A DNA stretch of 64,000 bases from Anthoceros angustus (taxonomy: Eukaryota > Streptophyta > Anthocerotopsida > Anthocerotales > Anthocerotaceae), in NCBI GenBank assembly GCA_010909165.1, contig VJWM01000068.1, positions 1,240,001 to 1,304,000 on the forward strand. Direction: 5' to 3'. Every line of letters starts with the position of its first letter. The first letter of the stretch is position 1. The notes beneath the pieces were generated by a model. It saw only the letters and a program-made list of their open reading frames with translations, did no database searches and was not told the origin of the DNA. The position numbers and the translations under genes were made by a program. Positions 1-9,474 of the stretch are shown here, one piece after another.

Positions 1-690
1 TATACAAGAACATAGAAGGACAATCCTCCAATATCAAACCAAACCAAACCTCCACCAGGCCATCCATCTCCACCAAGACAAAAAAAAAGTAACAAATAAA
101 AGAAAATCACCCACAAAGCTAAAGGAATTGAATATGCAACATGGAAACCGCAGAATCATCGTAAAAGTTTGCCTATAAGTAATCTCTCGACCAAAACAAC
201 ATAGGGCGAGAAGATCAAAGAGCCTCTAGACCCAAGCACTTGTTGCCAAATTTGACACAAAATCGCACGAGGTGCCTGATAAGGGCTGCCCAGGCCGCGC
301 AAAGAAGCGGCTCTTGAGCAGCGTTGAGCTAATAGCCATTGAGGCAGCACTGTCAACAACAGCTGATAGAGTTTGCAAAATTACATGCTTAGGTCGAGCA
401 ACCAAACTCATTCGCCACAACTGCAATGTTCATAACTTATAGTGGTTCAGAAAGACGTCAATCTCTCTGCATTGAAGTGAGGGATTAAATGAACAGCTCT
501 GAGTATGTTTAAGCATCTATCACCAGATATAGCCTGGAACCCGAAGACGACTGCTTCTATGCTTGGCTCCCGGGATCAGCTGGGCCCCTCTCGCCGCTTG
601 ACCTAACTGGCCCACGTAACAGCTGCTGAACAAGGTGTTTATGGCGTGTCTGCAGAGACAGGAATACAGGTATCTGGGATGAAGTTTCCA
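1..690. other. No recognisable gene
   Basis: I see no convincing exon here. The first 160 bases are A-rich and low in complexity. Short minus-strand reading frames exist, but they carry no motif I recognise. The stretch lies downstream of the broken PPR gene and may hold its decayed 3' part or flanking sequence. Confidence 0.4.
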
Positions 691-696
691 TCTCTG

Positions 697-2120
697 TCAC
701 GGGGGTATGGTAACCTGGCATGCATCTTCCAGTTTACCACATTTTGCAAACATGTCCACCAGGCAGGTGCCCACCACTACGTTATCTAGCAGTCCTCTTT
801 CGACAATCTGTGAGTGCAGCTGCATGCCCTTCTGTAAGGCACCAGTGCTTGAATAGGCCTTCAAAAGGCAAGCAAAAGTAAAATGGTCAGCCAAAAGCAG
901 GTCCGCCTCCTCCATTTGTCCATACACAACAAGCGTCTCTTGGCCGAGCCCTTGCTGTGCATACCCAGCAATGAGGGCATTCCAACATCCTTTGTGTTCA
1001 TGCTGTCAAAAACCTGGCGGGCATCTTCCAGTTCACCACATTTCACATACATGTACACAAGGCAGTAACGGTTGCCCACCACTATGTCAGCTAGCAGTCC
1101 TCTTTCGACAATCTAGGAGTGCAGCTGCCTGCCCTTCTGTAAGGCTCCAGTGCTTCTACAGGCCTTCAGAAGGCAAGCAAAAGTAACATGGTTAGCCAAA
1201 AGCAAGCCCTCTTGCTGCATTTGTCCATACAAAGTAAGCGCCTCATGTCCAAGCCCTTGCTATGTGCACCCAGCAATCAGAGCATTCCATGTCACTACAT
1301 CCTTTCTGTTCATGCTGTCAAAAGCCTGGCGTGCATCTTTCAGTTCGCCACATTTGTCTTCTTCAATGAAAATTTTGCTGCCCCAACAGCTTTCTTGAGT
1401 GCCTTGTTTGCAATCTCATCCACTGGCAGTTGGCTCTGTGACTTTTGTTCCATATTGGATTATGGGGGTTGGAAATTATGCTTTACTGTCAATCCTGAGT
1501 CCATGTTTTCACTCTCAGCAGATTCTAGACAAGTTTTTATCCTCCCTGCTTCTCATGGTTTGCAAATTGGAACAAAGAGGGACAAGCAGACAGTTGATGA
1601 GACGACTAACAAGATCAACAACCTCCTGTTCAAGGTAGGGCTCTAGAGATTGTAAAAGTGGAGATGTGGCTGAGTCCATTGATGCCTTACAGCCAAGTTG
1701 TGTCGTATGCAAGCATGTCCAAGGCAGTTGCCAATAAACAAGTTAGTAGGAATGCCACTCTGCACCACATAACGGTGCAACTTACTGCCAGATTCCAAGT
1801 CGGCGGCAAATGCACAAGCTTGAAGGGCAGCTACAAAGACGTGAGCATCAGCCTTCACTCCTGACCTACGCATCTCATGGTACAGTTGTGTGGCCTCCTC
1901 AAGTTTCCCGTGCTTAGCATGTGCAGAGATTATGGAAAACCACATGAAGAAATCTGGTTTGCCCACCCTGGTGAACCCATGGCCTCCTCCAGCCTACCTC
2001 CACATGCATACATGCGCAAGATATGGTTTTCCAAGTATGCACTCGACTCGTACCCAAAGTTTGGCAGTGAGATCATGAACTCGACGCCCAACAACCAAAT
2101 CCTTCTTAGCTATACATAGT
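697..2120 (-). pseudogene. PLS-type pentatricopeptide repeat gene, broken
   Basis: PPR proteins bind organellar RNA through stacked ~35-residue helical hairpins. Two clear pieces are visible on the minus strand. The piece at 1,643-1,966 carries the run HAKHGKLEEATQLYHEM followed by an 'AALQACA' helix. The piece at 697-927 carries 'SSTGALQKGMQLHSQIVERG' and 'LVDMFAKCGKLEDACQV'. The N-terminal part continues up to about 2,120 ('LCIAKKDLVVGRRVHDL'-like). Several frame changes and stops separate the pieces, so no single reading frame spans them. PPR genes in plants are usually intronless, which makes these breaks look like decay, although single-base consensus errors could add to them. Homologous fragments occur at 8,820-9,560 and 56,770-57,310, and the 5' part is repeated at 62,206. 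I see no terminal E or DYW domain. Confidence 0.8.
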
Positions 2121-3330
2121 TTTAGTACAGTGTACAACAGAGACTGGGAAATGGCAGACTCTGTCTTCGCCAGCGATCCAACAGTATCAAAAGCTTCCCT
2201 GCTTACATAACGTGCTCACGATAACAAAAGTAACAACACCCATTGCCGATCTTGCACGCCTCCCAGGTTTAGGCTTATCCGGGAGCTGGACTCGGAAGGA
2301 GAGGCACCACGTCCCATCTGCAGATCCATGCACATGAGGTGCTCATCAACCCAAGCTAGCTTAAACATGGTGCTTAAGCACAGCACCTTGCCGGACCCCT
2401 TACGCCGGAAGTCGGGGAACGGGCGCTCTTCTTACCTCGTCCATTGCCCACCACAGGGTAGGGTCCAGAAAAAATTGCTGCCACAAGTGCTCCTGCTCCT
2501 GGCAACGACCGTAGCTGGAAAACTCGTCCCTACCCACACTTTCTCGGAAGTGGAAGTACTGGGCTCCTTACATTGATGCACCTGGAGGCTTTTCTTGCCA
2601 GGAGTCGACTCCCTAGGCTGAGGTTAGCAGGAGCTCCTCGTGGAATCCCTGTACACACACTAATTTGTTGGGTCCCGCCTGAAAGCCAACGACCTGCAAA
2701 GAGAAGAAAAGAAGCTTCACCTTTCGCTGTGGCCATCGTTCAGGGACCGCCGTCGGAGGTGCTTGGACAGGACTAGGCCGCTCACAAACGCATCCTCTCT
2801 ACGCGCACTAACCCACGGCCGCTACATCAGCCAGGCCAGGGTTGGTGGATTGACCTGGACGGTGAATGGCAGTGCATACAAAGTTGTTGAACAGTGGGCA
2901 GTTAAGCTGTGCTCATGACATGGGAAATTGCTGCAGAAAAGCAAGGCTGGACTGCAGAATTGGGCTGAATTTGCTCGTGAACCAATCTCATTGTGCAGTC
3001 CTTGCATTCTTGAGTTGATAGTGTGCCATGGGGACACTGTTGTGAGATGGAATTATGTTCTGCAGCTTGTCTTCGTGGAACCCAAGCTGTGGCGGCCCAA
3101 TGGGGTTGGTGCGCAAATCTATATCAAGTTGACATTCTGGTGGAGGTTCGTGACTTTGGAGTGTCTGACTCTTGGAGTGGTCGGCATGGCTTCCGACAAA
3201 TACATAGCTACATAAACCTCCTCAACGGTGAAAGGTGTTGTCACTCCTCAGAACTAAAGGAGCAACATTTAGGGGTTCTTCGGGTTAAAATTTCATGTTG
3301 TACACTGTCTGGCGTTTGAGATCCAATGGG
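2121..3330. other. Conserved duplicated stretch, unknown coding content
   Basis: This stretch is repeated almost base for base at 62,408-63,597. A minus-strand frame (2,530-2,736 here, 62,503-62,847 in the other copy) and a plus-strand frame (2,928-3,215 here, 63,194-63,481 there) stay open in both copies, but I recognise no domain in either. Differences are short indels; for example, this copy has extra bases near 2,417 and 2,490. It may hold introns or the 5' part of the lectin gene that ends at 3,483, or a separate unrecognised gene. I assign no function. Confidence 0.5.
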
Positions 3331-3342
3331 TGATTGTGTGAC

Positions 3343-3483
3343 CACAAGAACCCGATTTGGGCATCCAATTCGCCTCACTCTACCTGGGGCCACTACTACG
3401 TCCAGATCCAACTCGACAGCAATCTGGTGATCTACAACGATGCCGGCACGGCCATCTGGGCCTCCCAGACCAACTGGTATTAG
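3343..3483 (+). pseudogene. GNA/bulb-type (B-lectin) domain, C-terminal exon fragment
   Basis: GNA-type lectins bind mannose through repeats of Q-x-D-x-N-x-V-x-Y. The plus-strand frame opening just after an in-frame stop near 3,331 reads KNPIWASNS, then QLDSNLVIY, then AIWAS, and ends at TAG 3,481-3,483. QLDSNLVIY fits the mannose-site consensus at every fixed position, and the flanking 'IWAS' strands are typical of the beta-prism II fold. Only about 46 residues are readable, roughly one sub-domain and a half, compared with about 110 for a full domain. No signal peptide or upstream exon was recognised. The second copy at 63,608-63,748 has lost a G and is out of frame. It could be the last exon of an intact lectin whose earlier exons I cannot see. 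Confidence 0.72.
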
Positions 3484-3848
3484 CAAGAACCTGGAATCGG
3501 CCTGCTCAGCCTAATAGCCCATAGGAAGGTGTACACTTCCTCTACACTTCCAAACTTCCACTTCTGAATCAGTTCTTTCATCAGCATATACTCATCCGCA
3601 TACACCCCTATCCGACTACCAAGCACTCACAGATTTTGCACCACCACTATTATTTGCCTACTCCGGCGTCCGCCATCGCTCCCTCCCGCATCCTCCCGCA
3701 ATCCCTCCCTCCCAAATCCTCGAACGCCCTCCCCCCCGTCGCTCAAAAGCTTCCCAGGGGAATTGAATAGTCCACTTCGTGAACCCTTTTCTTTGTAGCT
3801 TATGCCGGGTGAGAGGGATTGATTAGGCCACTTGGTCAACCCTTATTT
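3484..3848. other. C-rich intergenic stretch
   Basis: It is pyrimidine-rich with a C7 run near 3,731. The first 260 bases recur at 63,749-64,000. No coding signal was seen. It lies between the convergent lectin end (+) and the dioxygenase 3' end (-). Confidence 0.5.
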
Positions 3849-3873
3849 TTACAGCTTGAAGTGCCGGGTGAGA
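3763..3873. repeat. Imperfect ~55-bp tandem duplication at dioxygenase 3' end
   Basis: Two units, 3,763-3,812 and 3,818-3,873, share the order 'TTGA-TAG-CCACTT-GT-AACCCTT-TTTT-AGCTT-GCCGGGTGAGA' with scattered differences. The second unit overlaps the last codons and stop of the dioxygenase read on the minus strand, so the duplication includes its 3' end. Confidence 0.7.
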
Positions 3874-5267
3874 TGTCCCCGGCCCTGGATTCCCAATGGC
3901 ACGATTAGCTTATAGTACTCTTGGGATTTGAATGTTCGATAGCGCCGGGGATGCTCTGAGTCGACCAGTTGAGGAGATATGACGATGTCCGTGTCGTCGT
4001 GCGGGTTGAAAAACTGGGCTATGGACAGCCTCGCACTCCTGTCGTTGGTAACCACCCGGTGTTCGGCACTCAAGTACCTGTTGTTACTCCACAGCTGTAT
4101 CCAGGATGAATTGATGAGACATGAATCTGATAGACAATAGGTAGCCTCCTTGCAGGAAGTGGTTAAAGACAAGGGGACACACCTGCAGCATGTCGCCTGC
4201 GTTGACGACGAAGGCACCAGGGATGGGCTGCACTCCCAGCCATTGCTGGCCATCTTTGCTGAGAATCTGTAGCCCCCACAGTATCCTGGTGGAGAAGGGT
4301 GACCACGCCAGGGTCGATGTGGCCTGGCACTCTAAGGCTAGATCGGGACGAGGGCACCTGGGATAGTAGTTCAACCGGGTAAAGTACCTGGGCCATTCAC
4401 TCAAGGACGACCTGCTTGTGAATTCCCCTGCGAAGTAGTCCTTGTGCAGCCCCAGGCTCTCAGCCACCAGCTCCATGACCTTCAACACCAGGACTTCCCC
4501 GTGCTTGCCGTATTCCGCGAGCAGAGCACTGTGCTCATCGCATTGCAACGAGAAGCCAAGGGATTGGCGTGAGCACCACGTCAACGGACGCATGCTATTC
4601 GATTTGGATGAGCATTGGAGGCGTGTCCGTAAGTACCTGATCTGCTCCTTAGTGAGGCCCCCGAAGCCCGCGCGGGACAGCGACTCGGCCCAGGCATCCA
4701 GCGTGCTGACCTGATGGTGGGAGGGCAGCCCCAATCCTCGTGCCACCTGAAGGCGGGATAGTGCGGGATGATCTTGGTCAAGGAGGTGTAGCCAAACGGC
4801 GAGTTAGGTTGAGACGCCGCTATCTCCTTCATCTGGTCAGCCACCATTCCTGGCCTGGTCCACATTGAGAGCTTCCACACCGCAGCTGCGGGCTACCGAG
4901 AGCCAAATTTGGACCGCAGACGTCAGCACGTACTCACCTCAGTGGGCTGCTGGAAGAAGGCGTGACTTGCCTTGGAGATCTGCTCCACCACCTCCATCGG
5001 GAATCCGTGGTTCACTACCTGGAAGAAGCCATACTCCTCGCACCCCGCCTTCACCTTAGCCAGAATAGTCTGCTTCTGCGCCAGCAGCGCTTCCACATCC
5101 CCCTTGCCCTCCGCAGAGAGCTCCTCCAGCTGGAAGGCAGGAGCCAGGTCGACGACCGGCAGGTCGACCTGGAAGACATCGTGCTTGATGCTCGGCCTAA
5201 CCCCTTCGGGCCAGACATGAGACTCAGGCATGGCGCCCGCAGCAATAACAGCGTCGACCGTCCCCAT
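3849..5267 (-). CDS. 2-oxoglutarate/Fe(II)-dependent dioxygenase (plant DOXC type), with frameshifts
   Basis: This family oxidises small molecules such as hormones and flavonoids in the cytosol, using Fe(II), 2-oxoglutarate and O2. Exon 1 (about 4,938-5,267) encodes the DIOX_N half, with 'VDLPVVDLAPAF' and 'CEEYGFFQVVNHGF', and ends in a GTGAGT donor. Exon 2 carries 'TRLNYYPRCPRPDLAL', then 'GHIDPGVVTLLHQD' with the iron ligands His and Asp, then 'GLQILSKDGQQWLGV'. A clean 88-bp GT-AG intron (4,095-4,182) follows 'GDMLQ'. Exon 3 carries 'SAEHRVV' with the distal iron His and 'RLSIAQFF' with the Arg-x-Ser that holds 2-oxoglutarate. The start at 5,267 (MGTVDAV) is chosen because a TATA run at 5,421-5,432 lies only 15 bp above the upstream Met at 5,405. 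Frame changes near 4,730 and 4,300 mean it is either a pseudogene or carries consensus errors. The substrate cannot be told. Confidence 0.85.
4095..4182 (-). other. Dioxygenase intron 2 (GT-AG, phase 0)
   Basis: On the minus strand the donor follows GDMLQ as CTGCAG|GTGTGT and the acceptor is GGATACAG|CTGTGGAG. Removing it joins GDMLQ to LWSNNRYLSAEHR in frame, exactly as the family needs. Confidence 0.88.
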
Positions 5268-5420
5268 TGCCCGCCAGCGGACTATCTCACGTCTGCCCGG
5301 GCCTCGGCTTGCGCCTCTGCGGCTGCGGCTGCTGCTGCTTCCAACAGGCAGATCGATGTTCCCCGAGGGCGAATCCAAGATGTGACAACGTCCCTCGAAC
5401 TGCACAGGAGACGGCGTGAG

Positions 5421-5432
5421 CTATATATATAC
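5421..5432 (-). promoter_or_regulatory. Candidate TATA box for the dioxygenase
   Basis: A TATATATATA run reads on the minus strand about 155 bp upstream of the preferred start codon at 5,267. It supports that start over the Met at 5,405. No other promoter element is clear. Confidence 0.45.
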
Positions 5433-5812
5433 ACATCTTGTATCGTCACGGCGAGCACGCGCGAGTCGTGGGGGCCTTGAGACGCAACAAACGTCTCCAT
5501 GGCGTGTGGTTCACGATATGTACTTTGCAAATGGCTTGCCACGTGCTTGCTTGCTTCATGTTGCTTTCTCACCGCACACGACAAGCTCTCTGCGAAGCGC
5601 CAGAATATCCAAATACTAGCACCGCGCCTTTTGAGAGCCAGCCGGAGATCGAAGCGGGGTCCAACTTCCTTCAACTCTTGAAGCTTCCCAGCAGACTGTT
5701 CAAAAACATGGTGCCTGAAAAAACAGCGTCACAGAAGCCAAAATAAATTCACACACCACCGTGCACAACACAGGATGCTCACACACTCTGCGTTTGCTGA
5801 AATCGGTCTCAC

Positions 5813-5919
5813 CTGAAAGAGATGTCATCAGATCGGTTGACGAACGAAATCGTTCTCTTGGAATCTGGCCTCGGTGCTGGGAAAAGATGCTTGAGAATTG
5901 TTGCTGTCCTCTGCCCTAG
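5813..5919 (-). pseudogene. IMP4: IMP4 fragment, fifth visible exon
   Basis: The acceptor is TTTGCAG|CTAGGG and the donor TTTCAG|GTGAGA. It encodes 35 codons plus two bases, including LKHLFPAPRPDSKRTI and NRSDDISF. This exon has no counterpart in the right-hand block because that copy is truncated. Confidence 0.87.
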
Positions 5920-6066
5920 CTGCAAACATTTCCACCACAAATTAGATGCACAACCCTATCACCAACGTGGTACAAAAGCAGTGGCAACCAACCCCACTCA
6001 AGAACAATTGGGCACTGAAACCAGAAGACACCAGGCCCAGAATCTAACGCAAAGCAGCATGTCTAC

Positions 6067-6156
6067 CTTGGTACTAAAGTTCTCAAGTATAAGATGGGGA
6101 TAAGCTTCTGAAACTGTGCCCAGAGATTCAGTTTTACTCCTCTCATGCCTTATCAC
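6067..6156 (-). pseudogene. IMP4: IMP4 fragment, fourth visible exon (30 codons)
   Basis: The acceptor is GTGCAG|GTGATA and the donor ACCAAG|GTAGAC. It reads LGTVSEAYPHLILENFSTK. Homology to the right-hand block begins next to this exon (about 6,118 here, 55,690 there). Confidence 0.87.
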
Positions 6157-6267
6157 CTGCACAAGATCGGATAACGCTAAGTATGTGACGGTTGCCGGAA
6201 TTGCATGCTTCATCTTTCACACCTGCGAGGCTCCGCGTGACCAACCAAAAGAAAATTTGCTACTCAC

Positions 6268-6411
6268 CACATTCATGAGGCCAAAATAAGCTGTTGGGCC
6301 ATAAGGCAAGTGACAGATAACAACGCCATCAGGTTTCCCTCGATGCTCATGAACCATCACAATATCAGTGAAGTCATTTGCTCTGGATGCCTTGACAATT
6401 TCTGAGATGAC
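6268..6411 (-). pseudogene. IMP4: IMP4 fragment, third visible exon (48 codons)
   Basis: The acceptor is TTTTAG|GTCATC and the donor AATGTG|GTGAGT. It contains the diagnostic HEHRG and GPTAYFGL motifs of IMP4. Confidence 0.9.
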
Positions 6412-6502
6412 CTAAAACACGACCAAGATCAGCACGGTTGATGACCGATACCATCAATCGGGGACGAGACAGACGAGAAGGATGGAGAAGTTTGCAACTT
6501 AC

Positions 6503-6553
6503 CTGACCTCCACGGTTTATCCTTTGTGCATTTGGCAACACTATCTTGAGCTC
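6503..6553 (-). pseudogene. IMP4: IMP4 fragment, second visible exon (17 codons)
   Basis: Acceptor GCTGTAG|GAGCTC and donor GTCAG|GTAAGT bound exactly 17 codons that read ELKIVLPNAQRINRGGQ. Confidence 0.88.
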
Positions 6554-6646
6554 CTACAGCGCACAAGAACGCCACCGTTGGAAACCTGGCACAGGACTTT
6601 TTTACCACATCCAGGCAGAGAAACAAACTTTCACTCGGGTACACAC

Positions 6647-6754
6647 CTTCACGAATTGGGTGAGCGTACTGCTGGGATCCCTAGACGTGGTGAGCAGGAT
6701 TTTGGGATCCTTGTCTCCTGCGTGCGCATACTCGTCGTCGATGCCGGTCGCCAT
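6647..6754 (-). pseudogene. IMP4: IMP4 fragment, first visible exon (36 codons)
   Basis: ATG at 6,752-6,754 opens the frame. The donor is GTGAAG|GTGTGT at 6,646. The ATG follows a possible acceptor (TTTCCTAG|AG), so it may be an internal Met of a larger gene whose upstream exon is absent here. Confidence 0.8.
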
Positions 6755-6759
6755 CTCTA

Positions 6760-7330
6760 GGAAATTCACGAAAATACAAACCCTCAGGGTCGCAGGCTAG
6801 TGAGCCCTAGTGGTGCATTCAGAGTTTCAGACCTGCCTCGCAGCTAATGCTAGGTTTGCAACTCAATGGTCAATCGGTTCTATGCTGAGTGGAATTTTAT
6901 TGAAATAGGTATAGAAAGGTGGGTGATCCCATCCACCTCAAAACCTTAAACCCCTTTGAAGGAAGAAGGTTTTAAATAGGACTCTCAGTACACTGTATGG
7001 TAGGTAGGAACACTAGGTGTACATATATAGTCTTTGAGCTTGGCATAATCTCAGAAATTTGAAATTCCCAGAGTGAATGACTAGAAATGTGCATGGCTAA
7101 CATACATTCGTAGAATTAGGATGGAGGGAGAAGTTGAAGCCAACTTCGTTCGAATTGTTCAAGCCAAGAGAATATTCAATGTGGTGTAACGTTGGAGCCA
7201 CATAACAAACACACGTATGCGATGCCATATCATCTAAGAGTGTAGTGTTTTGCATAGGTATTCAGAAGGCCAGCAAAAGTAATTGGTCAGCCAGGGTGAG
7301 GCCCTCCTGTTCCATTTGTCTATTCAGGGC
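6760..7330. other. Intergenic stretch with PPR debris
   Basis: It is AT-rich and repeated at 56,265-56,845. Only the last ~70 bases resemble PPR coding sequence on the minus strand (QMEQEGLTLADQ). No IMP4 N-terminal exon could be found here. Confidence 0.5.
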
Positions 7331-7333
7331 ATT
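6990..7333. repeat. ~340-bp direct repeat, left copy
   Basis: It shares GGTAGGTAGGAACACTAGG through the PPR-like QMEQEG segment with 8,576-8,913. The right-hand block has a single copy at 56,503-56,845. It is therefore a local duplication specific to the left unit, with about 1.24 kb between the copies. Confidence 0.8.
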
Positions 7334-8575
7334 CCCCATCGTGCATGTGGTGTGCGTGCCAAACAAGGTAGCCAACCAAGTCAATGCCTAAGGATGCAAA
7401 CTCTGCAAAGGTTCCTCCCTCTCGCCGCTTCTCCAATGAAACCAAACACGAGTGCGTGAAGAAAACCCGTTCAAACCCAGCAGTACATTTGTCAACCATG
7501 CGTAGAGATGCAGGCATGCAGGCCTTGGTCGACTGCAAAGCCTGGATGCTTGCCCTAGGCCATGCAGTCAAGGGCTTACACAATACATCCCACCAACAAC
7601 AAACCCACAACTGGCGCATGCTGCCATTCAACAAAACGAACATAGTCCGCGCTCACACCTCATGGTGGGAGCGCTCATAAACAAAAAACACTTCTCCCTT
7701 CTCGGTCAGGAAGAGCGAGGCGCCATCCTCCTGTGCCGGAACGGCTCACAGGCGGGCGACTTGGATTCGCCGTGCATGCTGATGGGGGCGAATGTGCTGA
7801 GGACCGGGGAGGTGCCAGTTGTGTCATGGCGGGGCTAGGTGTGGCTCTGTCCTTGTGAGCCGAGGCGAGGTGCATCCCGGCAATGGGAAGGAGGAGGCCG
7901 GATAAGGCGTGGCGGGGGGCAGTGCGAGAGGAGGCCCACCGGCATTACTGTAGTAGGGCCAGATGCCATGGAGGATGCGGCCATGGCTGCGTTCATGTAC
8001 TCCATGAACGCAGCCGCTGTGGTATTTCCCCCTGGCTGCGTGGTACGCCCGGTCGTGGGGGTCCTGTCCATGACTCCCTCCATGTCGGTGCAGTGAACCC
8101 TGAGGTTGCGCACCTTCTCCTCCACTTCAAGCAGGAGCGCCGGTCATGGCTGCGTCGATTGCAACTGTAGTGGACTTTGTGGATGCTACCATACCCTAGA
8201 GCTTCATTGGAGCTGGAGCCTCCTCCTTGTTGCGGCCTTGGGAGGTGGCCCCCTCCTCGCTGGTGCTGGCCCCATTCACGCCTTGTGGCCGCAACACCAG
8301 AGTTGGCCCCTCCGGCACTCTCCCCCCGGCATCTTCGTCTTTGGCTGCCAACGCCCGCCTTGACTATTCGGTCTGCCATCCCCTCAGTTCAGCAAACCTA
8401 AAAAGAATCTTGACACACTACTTGACGACATCGGTACACGAGAGGCAGCACCCCCGGCCGATGTCGTCAAGTTTTAGACATAAAAAGTTTTCCTGCTGTA
8501 TGCGCGGGCGGGAAAACTTCTTTTTGTCACCCTGGAAAAAAACCCTTGGTGGCTCCTTGACGAGATCGGTATTCC
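7334..8575. other. 1.24-kb GC-rich insert between direct repeats
   Basis: It is absent from the right-hand block. It has several overlapping open frames (for example - 7,993-8,379 and + 7,839-8,096), rich in Gly, Pro and Arg, with no motif I know. Its right end (8,421-8,569) is full of inverted repeats. It may be a small mobile element, or sequence duplicated from elsewhere. Confidence 0.45.
8421..8471. repeat. 14-bp perfect inverted repeat, with a further near copy
   Basis: CTTGACGACATCGG (8,421-8,434) faces its reverse complement at 8,458-8,471. A near copy, CTTGACGAGATCGG, lies at 8,556-8,569. Between them a second inverted pair, AAAAGTTTTCC / GGAAAACTT, spans 8,482-8,525. The arrangement resembles transposon termini. 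Confidence 0.75.
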
Positions 8576-8913
8576 ATAGGTAGGAACACTAGGTGTACAT
8601 ATATAGTCTTTGAGCTCATAATCTCAAAAAATTGAAATTCCGAGAGTAAATGACTAGAAATGTGATGGCTAACATACATTCGTAGAATTAGGATGGAGGG
8701 AGAAGTTGAAGCCAACTTCGTTCACGAATTGTTGAAGCCAAGAGAATATTTAAGGTTGGAGCCACATAACAAACACAGTGCACAGTGCAGATGCCATATC
8801 ACTGCTGTCTAAGAGTGTAGTGTTTTGCACTGGTATTCAGAAGACCAGCAAAAGTGATTGGTCAGCCAGGGTGAAGCGCTCCTGTTCCATTTGTCCATTC
8901 AGGGCATTCTATG
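8576..8913. repeat. ~340-bp direct repeat, right copy
   Basis: This is the partner of 6,990-7,333. Differences are small indels, for example loss of a 'TTGG' near 8,617. Confidence 0.8.
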
Positions 8914-8926
8914 TCAATCCTCCTTC

Positions 8927-9165
8927 ACGTTCTTATAAATGTGTGTCCAAATGGCTTAGGCCAAATGGACACACATCTATAAGAACGTCGTGATTAAGCA
9001 TCTTGCGCCTAGATCGGTGGTACTTAAATGGTGCTTAAAGGGAGTGGATGCCCTTAGTGCATGTAGCTTAGGCACACCCTGGTACAAGTTGTGAAGTACC
9101 AAGTCCCATGACGGAAATCCGTCCTTAGTGGACTTCAATAAAATTCTTCTTCTTCTTCTTCTCCT
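8927..9165 (+). mobile_element. SINE-like retroposon with (TTC)n tail
   Basis: This ~240-bp insert is absent from the right-hand block at the matching PPR site (near 56,865). It starts with a 23-bp inverted repeat (8,927-8,949 / 8,966-8,988), contains the short hairpin GACGGAAATCCGTC, and ends CTTCAATAAAATTC followed by (TTC)n. A microsatellite tail and loss of the 5' end in related copies (9,475-9,530 and 57,196-57,270) fit a non-LTR retroposon. I found no clear pol III A/B boxes. It could instead be a foldback element. Confidence 0.55.
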
Positions 9166-9474
9166 GAGTGTGCAGCTGCCTGCCCTACTGCAGGGCACCA
9201 CACTTTTTGTGGCCAAACTGTGATAAACCCTGCAGGCTTCTTCAGTCCCCCACATTTTGCATACATGCACACCAGGCAAATGCCAACAAGAAGTTACGAG
9301 GAATGCCATTGTTGAACACATTCCAGTGCACTCATTGTTGAACACATTCCAGTACACTCTCCTGCCAGATTCCGAGGTGGCGGCAAATGCACAACCCTGG
9401 ATGGCAGCTACCAAGACGCAGCATCCGCCTTCGCACCTGTCTTGGACATCTCATGCCACAGTTGTGCCTATGCA

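Larger units (their letters stand above)
5640..6754 (-). pseudogene. IMP4: IMP4 (Brix domain, U3 snoRNP / small-subunit processome), truncated at both ends
   Basis: IMP4 works in the nucleolus with MPP10 and IMP3 at the U3 snoRNA-pre-rRNA duplex. Six minus-strand exons join in frame with canonical splice sites: 6,647-6,754, 6,503-6,553, 6,411-6,268, 6,156-6,067, 5,919-5,813 and 5,714 to about 5,640. They encode, in order, 'DDEYAHAGDKDPKILLTTSR', 'ELKIVLPNAQRINRGGQ', 'IVMVHEHRGKPDG' and 'HLPYGPTAYFGLMNV', 'LGTVSEAYPHLILENF', 'ILKHLFPAPRPDSKRTI' and 'HHVF..ELKEVGPRFDLRL'. These match the known IMP4 core motif for motif. Missing are the first ~80 residues (the LRKEYLYRK region) and the last ~35 after 'RFDLRL', where the sequence runs into the dioxygenase upstream region. 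The interior is open, but a protein without both ends is unlikely to function. A decayed second copy starts at 55,690. Confidence 0.9.

Noticed and set aside
6990-8913. Complete small LTR retrotransposon
   Set aside because: The repeats contain PPR-derived sequence and show no clear TG...CA ends, primer-binding site or target duplication.
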